Positions 25,483 to 34,214 of a DNA stretch of 64,000 bases are shown piece after piece (the stretch's first letter is position 1; each line of letters starts with the position of its first letter). The position numbers were made by a program, and so were the translations under genes. Below the pieces are notes generated by a model. The model had not been told where the DNA came from, did not search any database, and saw only the letters and a program-made list of their open reading frames with translations. The stretch comes from Candidatus Gastranaerophilales bacterium (GTDB lineage: Bacteria > Cyanobacteriota > Vampirovibrionia > Gastranaerophilales > Gastranaerophilaceae), in contig CALVEM010000001.1 of the NCBI GenBank assembly GCA_944326605.1, positions 248,001-312,000 on the forward strand, written 5' to 3'.

Positions 25483-27468
25483 TTATAGCGAACCGCCGCC
25501 GCCGTCATAGAAGTAGTCGTAATGTCTTACATCATCATAGTTATTGATGTATTCGGCTTCAACATTTTTTTGGAACTGCGTTTTTGGTACAGCTGCCGTG
25601 CTTCTTGAAGCTAATAATGCATCTATATTCGGAGACAATGTTAATTCAAAATGGAAACGACCCATTTTACTGTACGGTTCGTTGTAGTTACGTATTAACG
25701 GGAAGCCCCAGTATAATCTTGCACTTAAATCAGCCGGCAGTTGAACTCTTAAGCCCATACCGAGTGATGCGGCAAAATAACTTCCCTGCATATAATCTTC
25801 TGATGCTGCGGGGAAAATTCCGGCAGTATCTGCAAACACTGCACCTTTAACGTATTTGCCGAGGAACGGAATTTTTTCACCTGTTCTCGGGCTGGTAATT
25901 TCTCTCGGCATAATCGGGAACATTAACTCTCCGCTGATGAAGTATCCGTTTTTACCGATCATCAAACCTTCCGAATAACCTCTAACTGTAGCTAAACCAC
26001 CGGTCTGCATTTGATCAAGATAAGGAATTTGTTTGTCGCCGGGAACAATCTGGTAATTACCCCTCAACTGCCCGATAATACCGTGAGAAAAATCGTGTAA
26101 TCTTACGACACTGCCGCTGTATTTAAAGTAGTTGTTGTCGCGGTCGCTGTTGAATATCGGGAATGAATAGTAAGCATCCTGATTTAAATACCAGATACCG
26201 TATTTAGTATCTTTTCTTAACATCAAGGCAACTTCAGCAGATGTTATATTATCAACATTTTTTAATACATCTCCGTACCCCGGGAAAACTAAGTCGGAGA
26301 AAGTTCTGGCTCTTTTGTAATTTAAAGCTCCGTATGCCTTTAATTCAAAACCGGGTTTTCTGATAATCGGCTGCATATAGTACAATGAGTACTGGTATGC
26401 GTTACTGCCTAATCCCCAGTCTTTGTAAGGACCGTATTTGATATCGGCAAATGTTGAAGAAAACATAAAGCCTACACGTCCGTCTTTTTTATTTACAGGG
26501 ATATTGTAATCAAAGAACGGGCTCTGTGCACCTTTAGAAAAATATGAACCTAAAGACACTCTGTCACGTCTGCCGAATAAACTGTCGGCATAAAGCATTG
26601 CACCACCCCTAAGGCTGCCTGTGTTGTAACGACCTGCGTTATCAAATATACCCATTATATGGAACGGAAATGTTTCATCCGCAACTACTTCAACATCTGT
26701 TGTGCCTGGTTTTTGACCGGCTTTTAAGTTTGCGGATAATTTTACACCTTCGTTGTATCTGTTGAAATCAAGAATATCTTTTTCAAGTTCTACGATATCA
26801 AACAAATCGCCTTCTTTTTGCGGTAATCTGTCTGTGATGTATTTATCTTTTGTCCATCTGTTTTCCTGTACGGTAATGCTGCCGATACGGCTTTCTGTTA
26901 ACGCTATATATATATTACCGTTTTCAACAGTTTGCTCCGGTAAAAAAGCTCTTGCAGTTACAAAACCTTTTTCAGCATAAAGATTATTGATACTGTCAAT
27001 TACTTTTTGAATATCTTCAATAAATACGTTTTTACCTACAATTGGTTGAACGAGGTTGTTAATTTCTTCTTTTGTTAAGATCTCTGACGGTGCAACTTCA
27101 ACCGAATTTACAAATACACCTTTAGTATTTAATTCTTCAACAGTTGCCTGCTGGATAGAACCGCCGTTGTAATTTTGTATAACCTGATTTTCTTTACTTC
27201 CCGGGTTTTCTTCCAATTGCTTTTTTCTCTGATAATATTGATAATCTTCAGTTCTGTAATTATCCTGATATCTTTCTCTGAGATAGTTGGTGTCGTGCAT
27301 CTGGTTCATACCGCCCTGTGTGCCGGCTTCCTGAATTGCAGTCGGCGTAATGGGGGCTCCTCCGAACGGATCTGCTTTTGCGGGGGTTGTAGATGACGGA
27401 AGCGCAAATGCAATACACATGCACATTATTGCGCTTAAAATATTTTTTCTCGAATTAATCTTTTTCAT
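25483..27468 (-). CDS. two-partner secretion outer-membrane porin (TpsB, ShlB/FhaC family)
   Basis: 661 residues. Signal peptide of about 32 residues ending PAKA; a low-complexity Tyr/Gln-rich linker; a POTRA domain (about 120-200) with VQPIVGKNVFIEDIQKVIDSIN and YAEKGFVTARAFLPEQTV; then an Omp85-type beta barrel to the C-terminus, including GGLATVRGYSEG (the lid-lock type VRGY motif). Exports a large TpsA exoprotein or adhesin across the outer membrane. No TpsA is encoded within this window, so the partner lies elsewhere or the gene is an orphan. The tail ends in GGGGSL rather than an aromatic residue, unusual for an outer-membrane barrel. Confidence 0.87.
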   Translation of the reverse strand: MKKINSRKNILSAIMCMCIAFALPSSTTPAKADPFGGAPITPTAIQEAGTQGGMNQMHDTNYLRERYQDNYRTEDYQYYQRKKQLEENPGSKENQVIQNYNGGSIQQATVEELNTKGVFVNSVEVAPSEILTKEEINNLVQPIVGKNVFIEDIQKVIDSINNLYAEKGFVTARAFLPEQTVENGNIYIALTESRIGSITVQENRWTKDKYITDRLPQKEGDLFDIVELEKDILDFNRYNEGVKLSANLKAGQKPGTTDVEVVADETFPFHIMGIFDNAGRYNTGSLRGGAMLYADSLFGRRDRVSLGSYFSKGAQSPFFDYNIPVNKKDGRVGFMFSSTFADIKYGPYKDWGLGSNAYQYSLYYMQPIIRKPGFELKAYGALNYKRARTFSDLVFPGYGDVLKNVDNITSAEVALMLRKDTKYGIWYLNQDAYYSFPIFNSDRDNNYFKYSGSVVRLHDFSHGIIGQLRGNYQIVPGDKQIPYLDQMQTGGLATVRGYSEGLMIGKNGYFISGELMFPIMPREITSPRTGEKIPFLGKYVKGAVFADTAGIFPAASEDYMQGSYFAASLGMGLRVQLPADLSARLYWGFPLIRNYNEPYSKMGRFHFELTLSPNIDALLASRSTAAVPKTQFQKNVEAEYINNYDDVRHYDYFYDGGGGSL

Positions 27469-27729
27469 GTATGACTCACCTTTAAAATTTTAAATATATA
27501 TATTTAAATCAGGTCAAAAAATTTTTTGCGTTAGGAGCCGAAATAATTTCCAATTTCTTAATTTTTATTACATTTTCTTAATAAAAATTAATCTTTTTAC
27601 AAAATCTATTATGACCTGCTATTATTATATAGAATATAACGGTACTTGTAAAGGTCTTAATAAAAATATCAATCTTTATATGTACCATTATTTACAAAAA
27701 TAGTATAGGTAGTGTATAAGGGAGAAAAT

Positions 27730-28191
27730 ATGAAAAAAAATTTGAAATTAACAGCTCTGGTACTGGGTGCTTTTGTAATAGGTTTTTCAGTAAACAACTT
27801 TGCAATGTCTGATGTGACTTCGAAAATCGCGGTTGTTGATGTACCTCAGGTTGTAAGTTCGTCTTCTCAAGTACAGGCTTTGAGAAAAGAACAACAGGCT
27901 AAAGCAAAAGAGATTGTTGCTTTTGTTGAAAAGGCAAGAAAAGAAGTCGCTGCAACAACTGATGTAAAGAAAAAACAGGCTCTGGAAGAAAAATACAACA
28001 AAGAGTTAAATAATAAAAAAGCAGCTATGGATAAAAATTACGCTTCTAAACTATCAGCTATTGATAATACGATTTCAGCAAAGATTAACGAGCAGGCAAA
28101 AGCCGGCGGATATGATATAGTTCTTGCAAAAGGTGTTGTTCTTTACGGCGGTACAGATATTACCGATGCTGTAAAAAAAGCTGTTAAATAA
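27730..28191 (+). CDS. OmpH/Skp-like periplasmic chaperone
   Basis: 153 residues. Signal peptide (about 1-30), then KIAVVDVPQVVSSSSQV, a long charged coiled coil (about 60-120) and a C-terminal GYDIVLAKGVVLYGGTDIT, typical of the OmpH/Skp family that escorts unfolded outer-membrane proteins. The neighbouring TpsB porin, transcribed divergently, would be a possible client. The frame opens at 27712, but AGGGAGA precedes ATG 27730. Confidence 0.85.
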   Translation: MKKNLKLTALVLGAFVIGFSVNNFAMSDVTSKIAVVDVPQVVSSSSQVQALRKEQQAKAKEIVAFVEKARKEVAATTDVKKKQALEEKYNKELNNKKAAMDKNYASKLSAIDNTISAKINEQAKAGGYDIVLAKGVVLYGGTDITDAVKKAVK

Positions 28192-28253
28192 TAATAGTTT
28201 TGGACTTTCTATATACAAGTTTAAATAATATTGAAATTACGGAATTATTATTA

Positions 28254-28272
28254 CCCTGAACTTGTTTCAGGG
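28254..28272. repeat. palindromic intergenic repeat (CTGAACTTGTTTCAG type)
   Basis: CCCTGAA-CTTGT-TTCAGGG between the OmpH-like gene and hydA. Same family as copies at 25408, 40147 and 50372. Confidence 0.6.
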
Positions 28273-28328
28273 TTTATTTTTGTGAAATGCGGAAACGTGC
28301 TAAACATGACAGTATGTTAGATGTAACT

Positions 28329-28365
28329 AAAAAACTCCCGGCTTAATTAATCGGGAGTTTTTTAT
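28329..28365. terminator. bidirectional terminator after the OmpH-like gene and hydA
   Basis: AAAAAACTCCCG / CGGGAGTTTTTT hairpin with flanking A and T runs between convergent genes. Confidence 0.8.
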
Positions 28366-28394
28366 TATTTTACTTCTTCGCTTTATTCTGAACT

Positions 28395-30146
28395 TTACAC
28401 ATCTTTATATGAGCCTGCAAATCTGTTTGTATAAACGGTATGCAGTAGTTCATGAGCTTTATGAGAATTCGGATGTTCAAGATATTCCTGATAAAGCTTT
28501 TGAATTGATGGGTTCATGTGGGATTTTCTCTGAGGCAGCTGGGCATCTTCTTTATAAAGCCCCTGAGCACGTTCTTCTTTAATCTTGCTGTCATCACAGC
28601 TTCTCGGCTGTCCTCCGCCGTTAATACAGCCGCCCGGGCACGCCATAACTTCAAGCATCTGGAATTGTGCTTTGCCTTCTTTAATTTCTTTTATTGATTT
28701 TTCAGCTTCTTTAAGAGTTGATACAACTCTTACAACAAGTTTTGTTCCCTTAAGGTCAAGTTCAATATCTTTGCAGCGGTTTGAAGTACCTCTCATTTGT
28801 TTTATATCCACATCTTTGAGAATTTCCCCTGTTGCAAATTCATAAGCTGTTCTAACTGCTGCTTCCGCAACACCGCCCGAAGCGCCGAAGATTGTACCTG
28901 CACCGGAATATTCTCCAAACGGAGAATCGTGATCTTCCGGCTCAAGTTTGTCAAAATTAATCCCCGCTTCTTTAATCATTCTGCCAAGCTCCTGTGTTGT
29001 CAGAACATAATCAGTATCCGGACGTCCGTTATGAGAAAGTTCTGGACGTTTGCATTCATATTTCTTAGCAGTACACGGCATAATACCTACTACAACGAGG
29101 TTGTCACGGTCAACATTAAAGTATTTCGGAACAAGTTCTACAAGAACCGGAGATAGCATTGACATCGGCGATTTACAGCTTGAAAGATGATTAAGCATAT
29201 CGGGGTGCTGGTCTTCCATATATTTTACCCATGCAGGACAGCATGAGGTAAATAATGGTAAATTTTGTCCTGATTTCAATCTTTCAAGAAATTCGGTTGC
29301 TTCTTCCATAATGGTTAAATCTGCTGAGAAATTGGTATCAAAAACCAGATTAAAGCCTATTTTTCTCAGTGCAGCATTCATTTTCCCGATAGAATTTTCA
29401 CCCGGCTCAAGTCCAAACATTTCACCGATTGCTACCCTTGTTGCCGGAGCCATCTGGACAACTACAGTTTTATCCGGATTGGTAATTTCCGACCATACCT
29501 GTTCAACATCTGATTTTATAGTTAGAGCACCTGTCGGACAAACAGCAGCACACTGTCCGCAATTTACACAGTCAACCTGCCCGAGAGGTCTTCCGTTTAT
29601 AGGTTGTACAACTGTTTTGGAGCCTCTGTTTGCAAAACCTAAGACAGCATGTCCTTGAAATTCGCTGCAGGCTCTGACGCATGCTCCGCATAAAATACAT
29701 TTATTCGGATCTCGAACAATAGAGGGGCTTGATGCATCTATCAAATGGTATTCATCAAGCTCTTTGTCAGGGTATCTTATAGTTCTTATTCCGTATTCTT
29801 CTGCATATTGCTGCAATTCGCAGTTCCCGGATTTTTCGCAGGTCAGGCAGTTTCTGTCATGATTTGCAAGAAGAAGTTCCAGAACAGTTTTTCTGATTCT
29901 TCTTGTTTTTTCAGTATTCAGATGAATTTTTAAACCGTTTTCCGGAGGCATTGTGCAGGAAGATTGAATTCCTCTGCCTTCAACTTCCACAACACACATT
30001 CTGCAGGCGCCGAAAGATGTTAAATCAGGGCGGTAGCAGAATGTCGGGACATTCATTCCTGCCTTTCTTATTACTTCAAGAAGATTTGGTTCATCTGTAA
30101 ATTCAACTTCTTTTCCGTCTATAAATAGTGTTTTTTTATCTGTCAT
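28395..30146 (-). CDS. hydA: [FeFe] hydrogenase catalytic subunit
   Basis: 583 residues. Domains in order: plant-type [2Fe-2S] (Cys37, 48, 51, 64); His-Cys cluster site (His96, Cys100, 103, 109); two [4Fe-4S] ferredoxin sites (Cys150/153/156/160 and 193/196/199/203); then the H-cluster domain with TSCCPAW (300-306; Cys303 ligand, Cys302 the usual proton-path Cys), MPCTAKKYE (356-364) and EVMACPGGCINGGG (499-512; Cys503 and Cys507). All H-cluster ligands are intact. With hydB and hydC it forms a trimeric HydABC-type enzyme, probably coupling NADH (and perhaps ferredoxin) oxidation to H2 production in fermentation. HydE/F/G maturases are not in the window. About 100 bases of repeat separate it from hydB. 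Confidence 0.95.
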   Translation of the reverse strand: MTDKKTLFIDGKEVEFTDEPNLLEVIRKAGMNVPTFCYRPDLTSFGACRMCVVEVEGRGIQSSCTMPPENGLKIHLNTEKTRRIRKTVLELLLANHDRNCLTCEKSGNCELQQYAEEYGIRTIRYPDKELDEYHLIDASSPSIVRDPNKCILCGACVRACSEFQGHAVLGFANRGSKTVVQPINGRPLGQVDCVNCGQCAAVCPTGALTIKSDVEQVWSEITNPDKTVVVQMAPATRVAIGEMFGLEPGENSIGKMNAALRKIGFNLVFDTNFSADLTIMEEATEFLERLKSGQNLPLFTSCCPAWVKYMEDQHPDMLNHLSSCKSPMSMLSPVLVELVPKYFNVDRDNLVVVGIMPCTAKKYECKRPELSHNGRPDTDYVLTTQELGRMIKEAGINFDKLEPEDHDSPFGEYSGAGTIFGASGGVAEAAVRTAYEFATGEILKDVDIKQMRGTSNRCKDIELDLKGTKLVVRVVSTLKEAEKSIKEIKEGKAQFQMLEVMACPGGCINGGGQPRSCDDSKIKEERAQGLYKEDAQLPQRKSHMNPSIQKLYQEYLEHPNSHKAHELLHTVYTNRFAGSYKDV

Positions 30147-30164
30147 TTTGTTATTCCTTATATT

Positions 30165-30245
30165 GGAAGCCCGGAAGCTCAGATGTCAAGAGGTCAGGCT
30201 ATTATCATAAATTGCTTGCCTTCTTGCCTTCCTGACTTCTGTTCT
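30165..30245. repeat. repeat copy between hydB and hydA
   Basis: GGAAGCCCGGAAGCTCAGATG with TCAAGAGGTCAG is related to the AGAAGCCCGGAGGTCAAGAAG block found in the leaders of pilins C, D, E and F. A CTTGCCTTCTTGCCTTCCTGAC stretch follows. It splits an otherwise tight operon. Confidence 0.55.
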
Positions 30246-30246
30246 T

Positions 30247-32109
30247 CTATTCTAATACTATTGCCTTGAACGGGCAGTTTTTCATACAAGCTTCGCACTT
30301 AATACATTTAGATTGATCAATATGATGAGGATGTTTAATAGTTCCTTCAATTGCACCGACAGGGCAAATTCTTGCGCATTTTGTGCAGCCTCTGCAGGCA
30401 GATTCGTTAATTACGATCTTTTTCATTGCAGTACAAACGCCTGCAGGACATTTTTTATCTCTGATATGCGCGATATATTCGTCTTTAAAGTATTTAAGTG
30501 TTGAAAGAACAGGATTTGGAGCTGTTTTCCCAAGTCCGCAGAGTGATCCGTCTTTAACCGCATGGGCAAGTTCTTCCAGAGTATCTAAATCCTTCATTTC
30601 GCCTTTTCCGGCAACAATTTTTTCAAGGATTTTCAGCATGTTTTTAGTACCTTCACGGCATGGAACACATTTGCCGCAGCTTTCGTGCTGGGTAAAGTTC
30701 ATAAAGAATCTTGCAACTTCAACAATACATGTTTTGTCGCTCATTACGACAAGTCCGCCTGAACCTACCATTGCGCCGGCTTTGATTAGATTATCGTAAT
30801 CCATCGGAATATCAAGATGTTCTTCCGTTAAGCATCCGCCTGAAGGTCCTCCGATTTGTACGGCTTTGAATTTTTTGCCGTCTCTCATTCCTCCGCCGAT
30901 ATCGAAAACAATTTCTCTTAAAGTTGTGCCCATCGGGACTTCAATAAGACCTGTGTTATTTACTTCACCTGTGAGAGCAAATGTTTTTGTACCTTTAGAA
31001 GTTTCCGTTCCCATAGAGGCAAACCAGTCTGCGCCTTTAAGTATAATTAAAGGTACATTGGCAAGTGTTTCAACGTTGTTAATCAATGTTGGTCTGCCAA
31101 ACAAACCTTTGTTAGCAGGGAAAGGCGGTTTAGGTCTGGGCATTCCGCGTTCGCCTTCTATAGATGCCATAAGGGCTGTTTCTTCACCGCAGACAAATGC
31201 TCCTGCACCTTCTTTGATATGAATTTCAAAGGAAAAATCGCTTCCCATGATATTTTTGCCGAGATAATTTCTTTCTTCGGCATCTTTTATAGCTTTTCTC
31301 AAACGTTTAATAGCCAGCGGATATTCAGCTCTAACATATATATAACCTTCATCAGCACCGATTGCAAAAGCCGCTATTGCCATACCTTCAAGAAGTTTAT
31401 GCGGGTCACCTTCCATAACAGATCTGTCCATAAAAGCACCGGGATCGCCTTCGTCACCGTTGCATACAACGTAAGATTTGCCGCCTTTGTTGGCTGCTGT
31501 AAATCTCCATTTGCGGCCTGTGGGGAAGCCTCCGCCGCCTCTGCCTCTTAATCCTGATTTTTCAATTGTTTCAATAACAGCATCAGGGTTATTTTCTTCT
31601 ATAACTTTAGCTAATGCCTCGTAACCTCTTACTGCAAGAGCTTCATCTAAGCATTCGGCATTTATGTTTCCGCAGTTTGCAAGTGCGGTTCTTGTTTGTT
31701 TAGCGTAGAAATTTATATGTTCATCATCCTGAACACGTTCTTTTGTTTTAGGGTCAACATATAAAAGTCTTTCTACAGGTTTGTTGTTTTTTATATGGCT
31801 TTCATAAATTTCTTCAACATCTTTTTCCTTAACTTTTACATAAGTTACATGTTTATCGGGAATTGCAACAAGTACACCCTGTTCGCAAAAACCGTGGCAT
31901 CCTGTCGGAACAACTGTCATTTTATCGTAATCTGTTAAAGTTGATACATCTGCTCCGAGTTCTTTAAATTTTTCTATAACTTTTAAAGCCCCGTTTGCCA
32001 CACAGCCAGTTCCTGCGCATACAAGAACTCTTAAGCCTTGAGCTTTAACGAGCTGTTGAGCTTTTTTTTGTTCTTCTTGAATATTAATATTTAATGCTGT
32101 TTTTTCCAT
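30247..32109 (-). CDS. hydB: NuoF-like flavoprotein subunit of HydABC hydrogenase
   Basis: 620 residues. N-terminal thioredoxin-like [2Fe-2S] domain (Cys31, 36, 71, 75), a NuoF-type NADH/FMN domain starting near SGLRGRGGGGFPTGRKW (about 185-201) with the NADH-binding GEETALMASIEG region, the [4Fe-4S] motif SCGKCVPCREGT, and two C-terminal ferredoxin-type clusters (CRGCTKCARICP and CIKCEACMKNCP). It oxidises NADH and passes electrons to HydA. Starts one base inside the hydC stop region, so translation is coupled. Confidence 0.93.
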   Translation of the reverse strand: MEKTALNINIQEEQKKAQQLVKAQGLRVLVCAGTGCVANGALKVIEKFKELGADVSTLTDYDKMTVVPTGCHGFCEQGVLVAIPDKHVTYVKVKEKDVEEIYESHIKNNKPVERLLYVDPKTKERVQDDEHINFYAKQTRTALANCGNINAECLDEALAVRGYEALAKVIEENNPDAVIETIEKSGLRGRGGGGFPTGRKWRFTAANKGGKSYVVCNGDEGDPGAFMDRSVMEGDPHKLLEGMAIAAFAIGADEGYIYVRAEYPLAIKRLRKAIKDAEERNYLGKNIMGSDFSFEIHIKEGAGAFVCGEETALMASIEGERGMPRPKPPFPANKGLFGRPTLINNVETLANVPLIILKGADWFASMGTETSKGTKTFALTGEVNNTGLIEVPMGTTLREIVFDIGGGMRDGKKFKAVQIGGPSGGCLTEEHLDIPMDYDNLIKAGAMVGSGGLVVMSDKTCIVEVARFFMNFTQHESCGKCVPCREGTKNMLKILEKIVAGKGEMKDLDTLEELAHAVKDGSLCGLGKTAPNPVLSTLKYFKDEYIAHIRDKKCPAGVCTAMKKIVINESACRGCTKCARICPVGAIEGTIKHPHHIDQSKCIKCEACMKNCPFKAIVLE

Positions 32110-32603
32110 TAGCTTTCCCCCTTCATAATTGTATCTAACACTATGGTAATAGCATCAGAGGTCATTTGAGGATAAACTTTATCGTTTATTACGACTACCG
32201 GAGCAAGTCCGCAGGCACCGAGGCAGCTTACTGTTTCAAGCGAAAATAACCCGTTTTCACTTGTCAACTGGCCTGCCGGTATATTTAATTTTGCTCTTAT
32301 TGCGTTAAGAACAGGCATTGAGCCTCTAACGTGGCAGGCTGTTCCATCACAGACTTTAATTTCATATTTCCCTTTAGGTTCAAGGGAAAATTGTGCATAA
32401 AAAGTTGCAACTCCGAATACTGTTGCCGGTGATAAACCTTCCATTTTTGTTCCGATATAAATCATTGCTTCTTCAGGAAGGTATCGGTACGTTTCCTGAA
32501 CTTTTTGTAAAATCGCAATCAAATTAGATTTTTTCCCTTCATAAGATTGGATAATTTCATCTAACTTGGATGTGTCGATTTTATGAGGATTTCCTACACT
32601 CAT
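32109..32603 (-). CDS. hydC: NuoE-like [2Fe-2S] subunit of HydABC hydrogenase
   Basis: 164 residues, thioredoxin-like NuoE fold with the [2Fe-2S] ligands Cys85, Cys90 (KVCDGTACHVRG), Cys127 and Cys131 (SCLGACGLAP). First gene of hydC-hydB-hydA. Confidence 0.93.
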   Translation of the reverse strand: MSVGNPHKIDTSKLDEIIQSYEGKKSNLIAILQKVQETYRYLPEEAMIYIGTKMEGLSPATVFGVATFYAQFSLEPKGKYEIKVCDGTACHVRGSMPVLNAIRAKLNIPAGQLTSENGLFSLETVSCLGACGLAPVVVINDKVYPQMTSDAITIVLDTIMKGES

Positions 32604-32722
32604 CTCGAACTCCTATGTATATGTATTGTTTAACCCCGATTGTATTATATATAGAAAAGGTAAATAAAGTACAATCTTAACAGTATTTTCACATAAAAGT
32701 TCTTTTAAATCAAGTTTATTTC

Positions 32723-33214
32723 TTATATTTTTGCCTTTAAATCCTTTACCATATTACTGATAGTTCTGTAAAGGTTACGTAAAAATGTGTCTTCAAATGA
32801 TTCTACAATATATTTTCTGGCAAATTGAGTATCATCAGTTGTTTCGTATATTCTATAGCCAGTTTTTTCATTCAAGTATATCTTATAAGGATTCTCTGGA
32901 ATAAGAGCCTGTTTTTCACGCGAGTTAGCTAAATCTGTAACAGTTACGAAAAGTTTGTTTGCTACCCTGTTTTCTTCACTTGCAGATGTCATGTCGCCTA
33001 ACACATGATCACCTTTGTATATATTAATTTTTATATTTTTATTACGCGCATAGTTGACTAAAGTACTTTCTGAGTCGTAAATTTGTCTTAAAGTATCGTC
33101 ATTTATATGGTATACATCATGAATTTCCATGTATTTTTTGATATTTTTATCAAATTTTTTAACTGTATATTCTTTGATGGTGTTTTTTAGACATGTAACC
33201 GGTTTTATATTCAT
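32723..33214 (-). CDS. hypothetical protein
   Basis: 163 residues, no signal peptide, no membrane segment, no recognised domain. Basic, begins MNIKPVTCLKNTIKEY, with a middle part rich in polar residues (YKGDHVLGDMTSASEENRVANK) and an alpha-helical C-terminus. It resembles in style the other small lineage-specific proteins in the window (59489, 61959, 50982). A good ribosome binding site (AGGAGA) precedes ATG 33214. Function unknown. Confidence 0.65.
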   Translation of the reverse strand: MNIKPVTCLKNTIKEYTVKKFDKNIKKYMEIHDVYHINDDTLRQIYDSESTLVNYARNKNIKINIYKGDHVLGDMTSASEENRVANKLFVTVTDLANSREKQALIPENPYKIYLNEKTGYRIYETTDDTQFARKYIVESFEDTFLRNLYRTISNMVKDLKAKI

Positions 33215-33287
33215 GGTATTCTCCTTTTTTTGAGTATAAATCCCATAAAAATTATTTTTGCTATTTTATAAAAATTTGTTAAGTTTT

Positions 33288-33914
33288 TTATATTAATTTT
33301 TTACAGAAATCTTTTATAGGGCATTCATCGCATTTCGGATTTACCGGTTTGCAGACATTTTGCCCGTGGGTAACAAGAAGGGTATTTATGTCAAGCCAGT
33401 ATTTTTCAGGAAGTTTTTTTCTAAGCGCAAATTCTGTCTCTTCCGGAGTTTTAGTTTTGACATAACCCAAACGGTTGCATATTCTGTGGACATGGACATC
33501 TACACAGATTGCGGGAATTCCGAAACCTTTGGCAAGAACAAGATTGGCTGTTTTTCTGCCTACACCGTTAAATTTAATTAATTCTTCTATTGTATCGGGA
33601 ACTTTGTTGTCAAGCTGTTCAACAATGATTTTTGAAAGTTCAACAATCTGTTGCGCTTTGTTCCGGTAAAAGCCGACAGGATAAATTGCTTTTTCAAGTC
33701 TTTCAACATCACAGTATGCAAAATCTTTTGGTTCGTGACCGATTTCCAGCATTCTCAATGTCGCAGGATATGTTGTTAAATCATTTGTTCTCAGGCTTAA
33801 AATACATGCAATCAATACAAGATACGGGTCTTTAAATTCTTCCATAAGCTGGACAAATTCGCGTCTGGGCTGTTTGGCTTTTATTAGAGCTTCAACTATT
33901 CTGTCAATATTCAT
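33288..33914 (-). CDS. nth: endonuclease III (DNA glycosylase/AP lyase)
   Basis: 208 residues. Base-excision repair of oxidised pyrimidines. Helix-hairpin-helix FNGVGRKTANLVLAKGFG with the catalytic Lys after GVGR-type turn, catalytic Asp in CVDVHVHRICNRLG, and the C-terminal [4Fe-4S] site C-x6-C-x2-C-x5-C (CKPVNPKCDECPIKDFC). The frame opens at GTG 33929; ATG 33914 is chosen because a TATAAT box (33921-33926, minus strand) sits exactly six bases before it with no Shine-Dalgarno, the leaderless pattern. Divergent from the pilin E locus; the two promoters overlap. Confidence 0.92.
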   Translation of the reverse strand: MNIDRIVEALIKAKQPRREFVQLMEEFKDPYLVLIACILSLRTNDLTTYPATLRMLEIGHEPKDFAYCDVERLEKAIYPVGFYRNKAQQIVELSKIIVEQLDNKVPDTIEELIKFNGVGRKTANLVLAKGFGIPAICVDVHVHRICNRLGYVKTKTPEETEFALRKKLPEKYWLDINTLLVTHGQNVCKPVNPKCDECPIKDFCKKLI

Positions 33915-33943
33915 AAGCTTATTATACACTTAACATAGAAATA

Positions 33944-33972
33944 TTGATAAGTATTCAAAAATATGTTAAAAT
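33944..33972 (+). promoter_or_regulatory. promoter of the pilin E locus
   Basis: TTGATA (33944-33949), 17-base spacer, TAAAAT (33967-33972), 28 bases before ATG 34000. It overlaps the divergent nth promoter region. Confidence 0.5.
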
Positions 33973-33999
33973 AAAATAAAAACACAAAGGAGGCTGTAT

Positions 34000-34214
34000 A
34001 TGAAAAGATTCTTAGAATTAATTGAGAGCTTCGGGGGGGGGGCACTCCTCAGCTAAATAGAAGTCAAGAAGCCCGGAGGTCAAGAAGTCAATCTATTTCC
34101 GTCATCCTGAATTTATTTCAGGCTCTCTTAACCGGAAGCAAAGAAGCTAAGAGGCATAGATGCAAAGCCAGTATCGAAAACAATAATTCCCTCTCCCTCT
34201 GGGAGAGGGAGCAG
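34000..34214 (+). promoter_or_regulatory. poly-G leader of pilin E (out of frame as sequenced)
   Basis: AAAGGAGG, ATG 34000, MKRFLELIESF, G10 (34033-34042). Out of frame by one base. With 11 or 8 G the frame stays open for more than 500 bases to the pilin signal. The first 170 bases match the leaders of C and D almost exactly. Confidence 0.78.

Noticed and set aside
26753-27396. Plus-strand ORFs inside the TpsB gene
   Set aside because: Antisense shadows of a long well-supported coding region.
30383-31551. Several 110-138 codon plus-strand ORFs over hydB
   Set aside because: Composition and position mirror hydB on the other strand; no ribosome binding sites or family resemblance.
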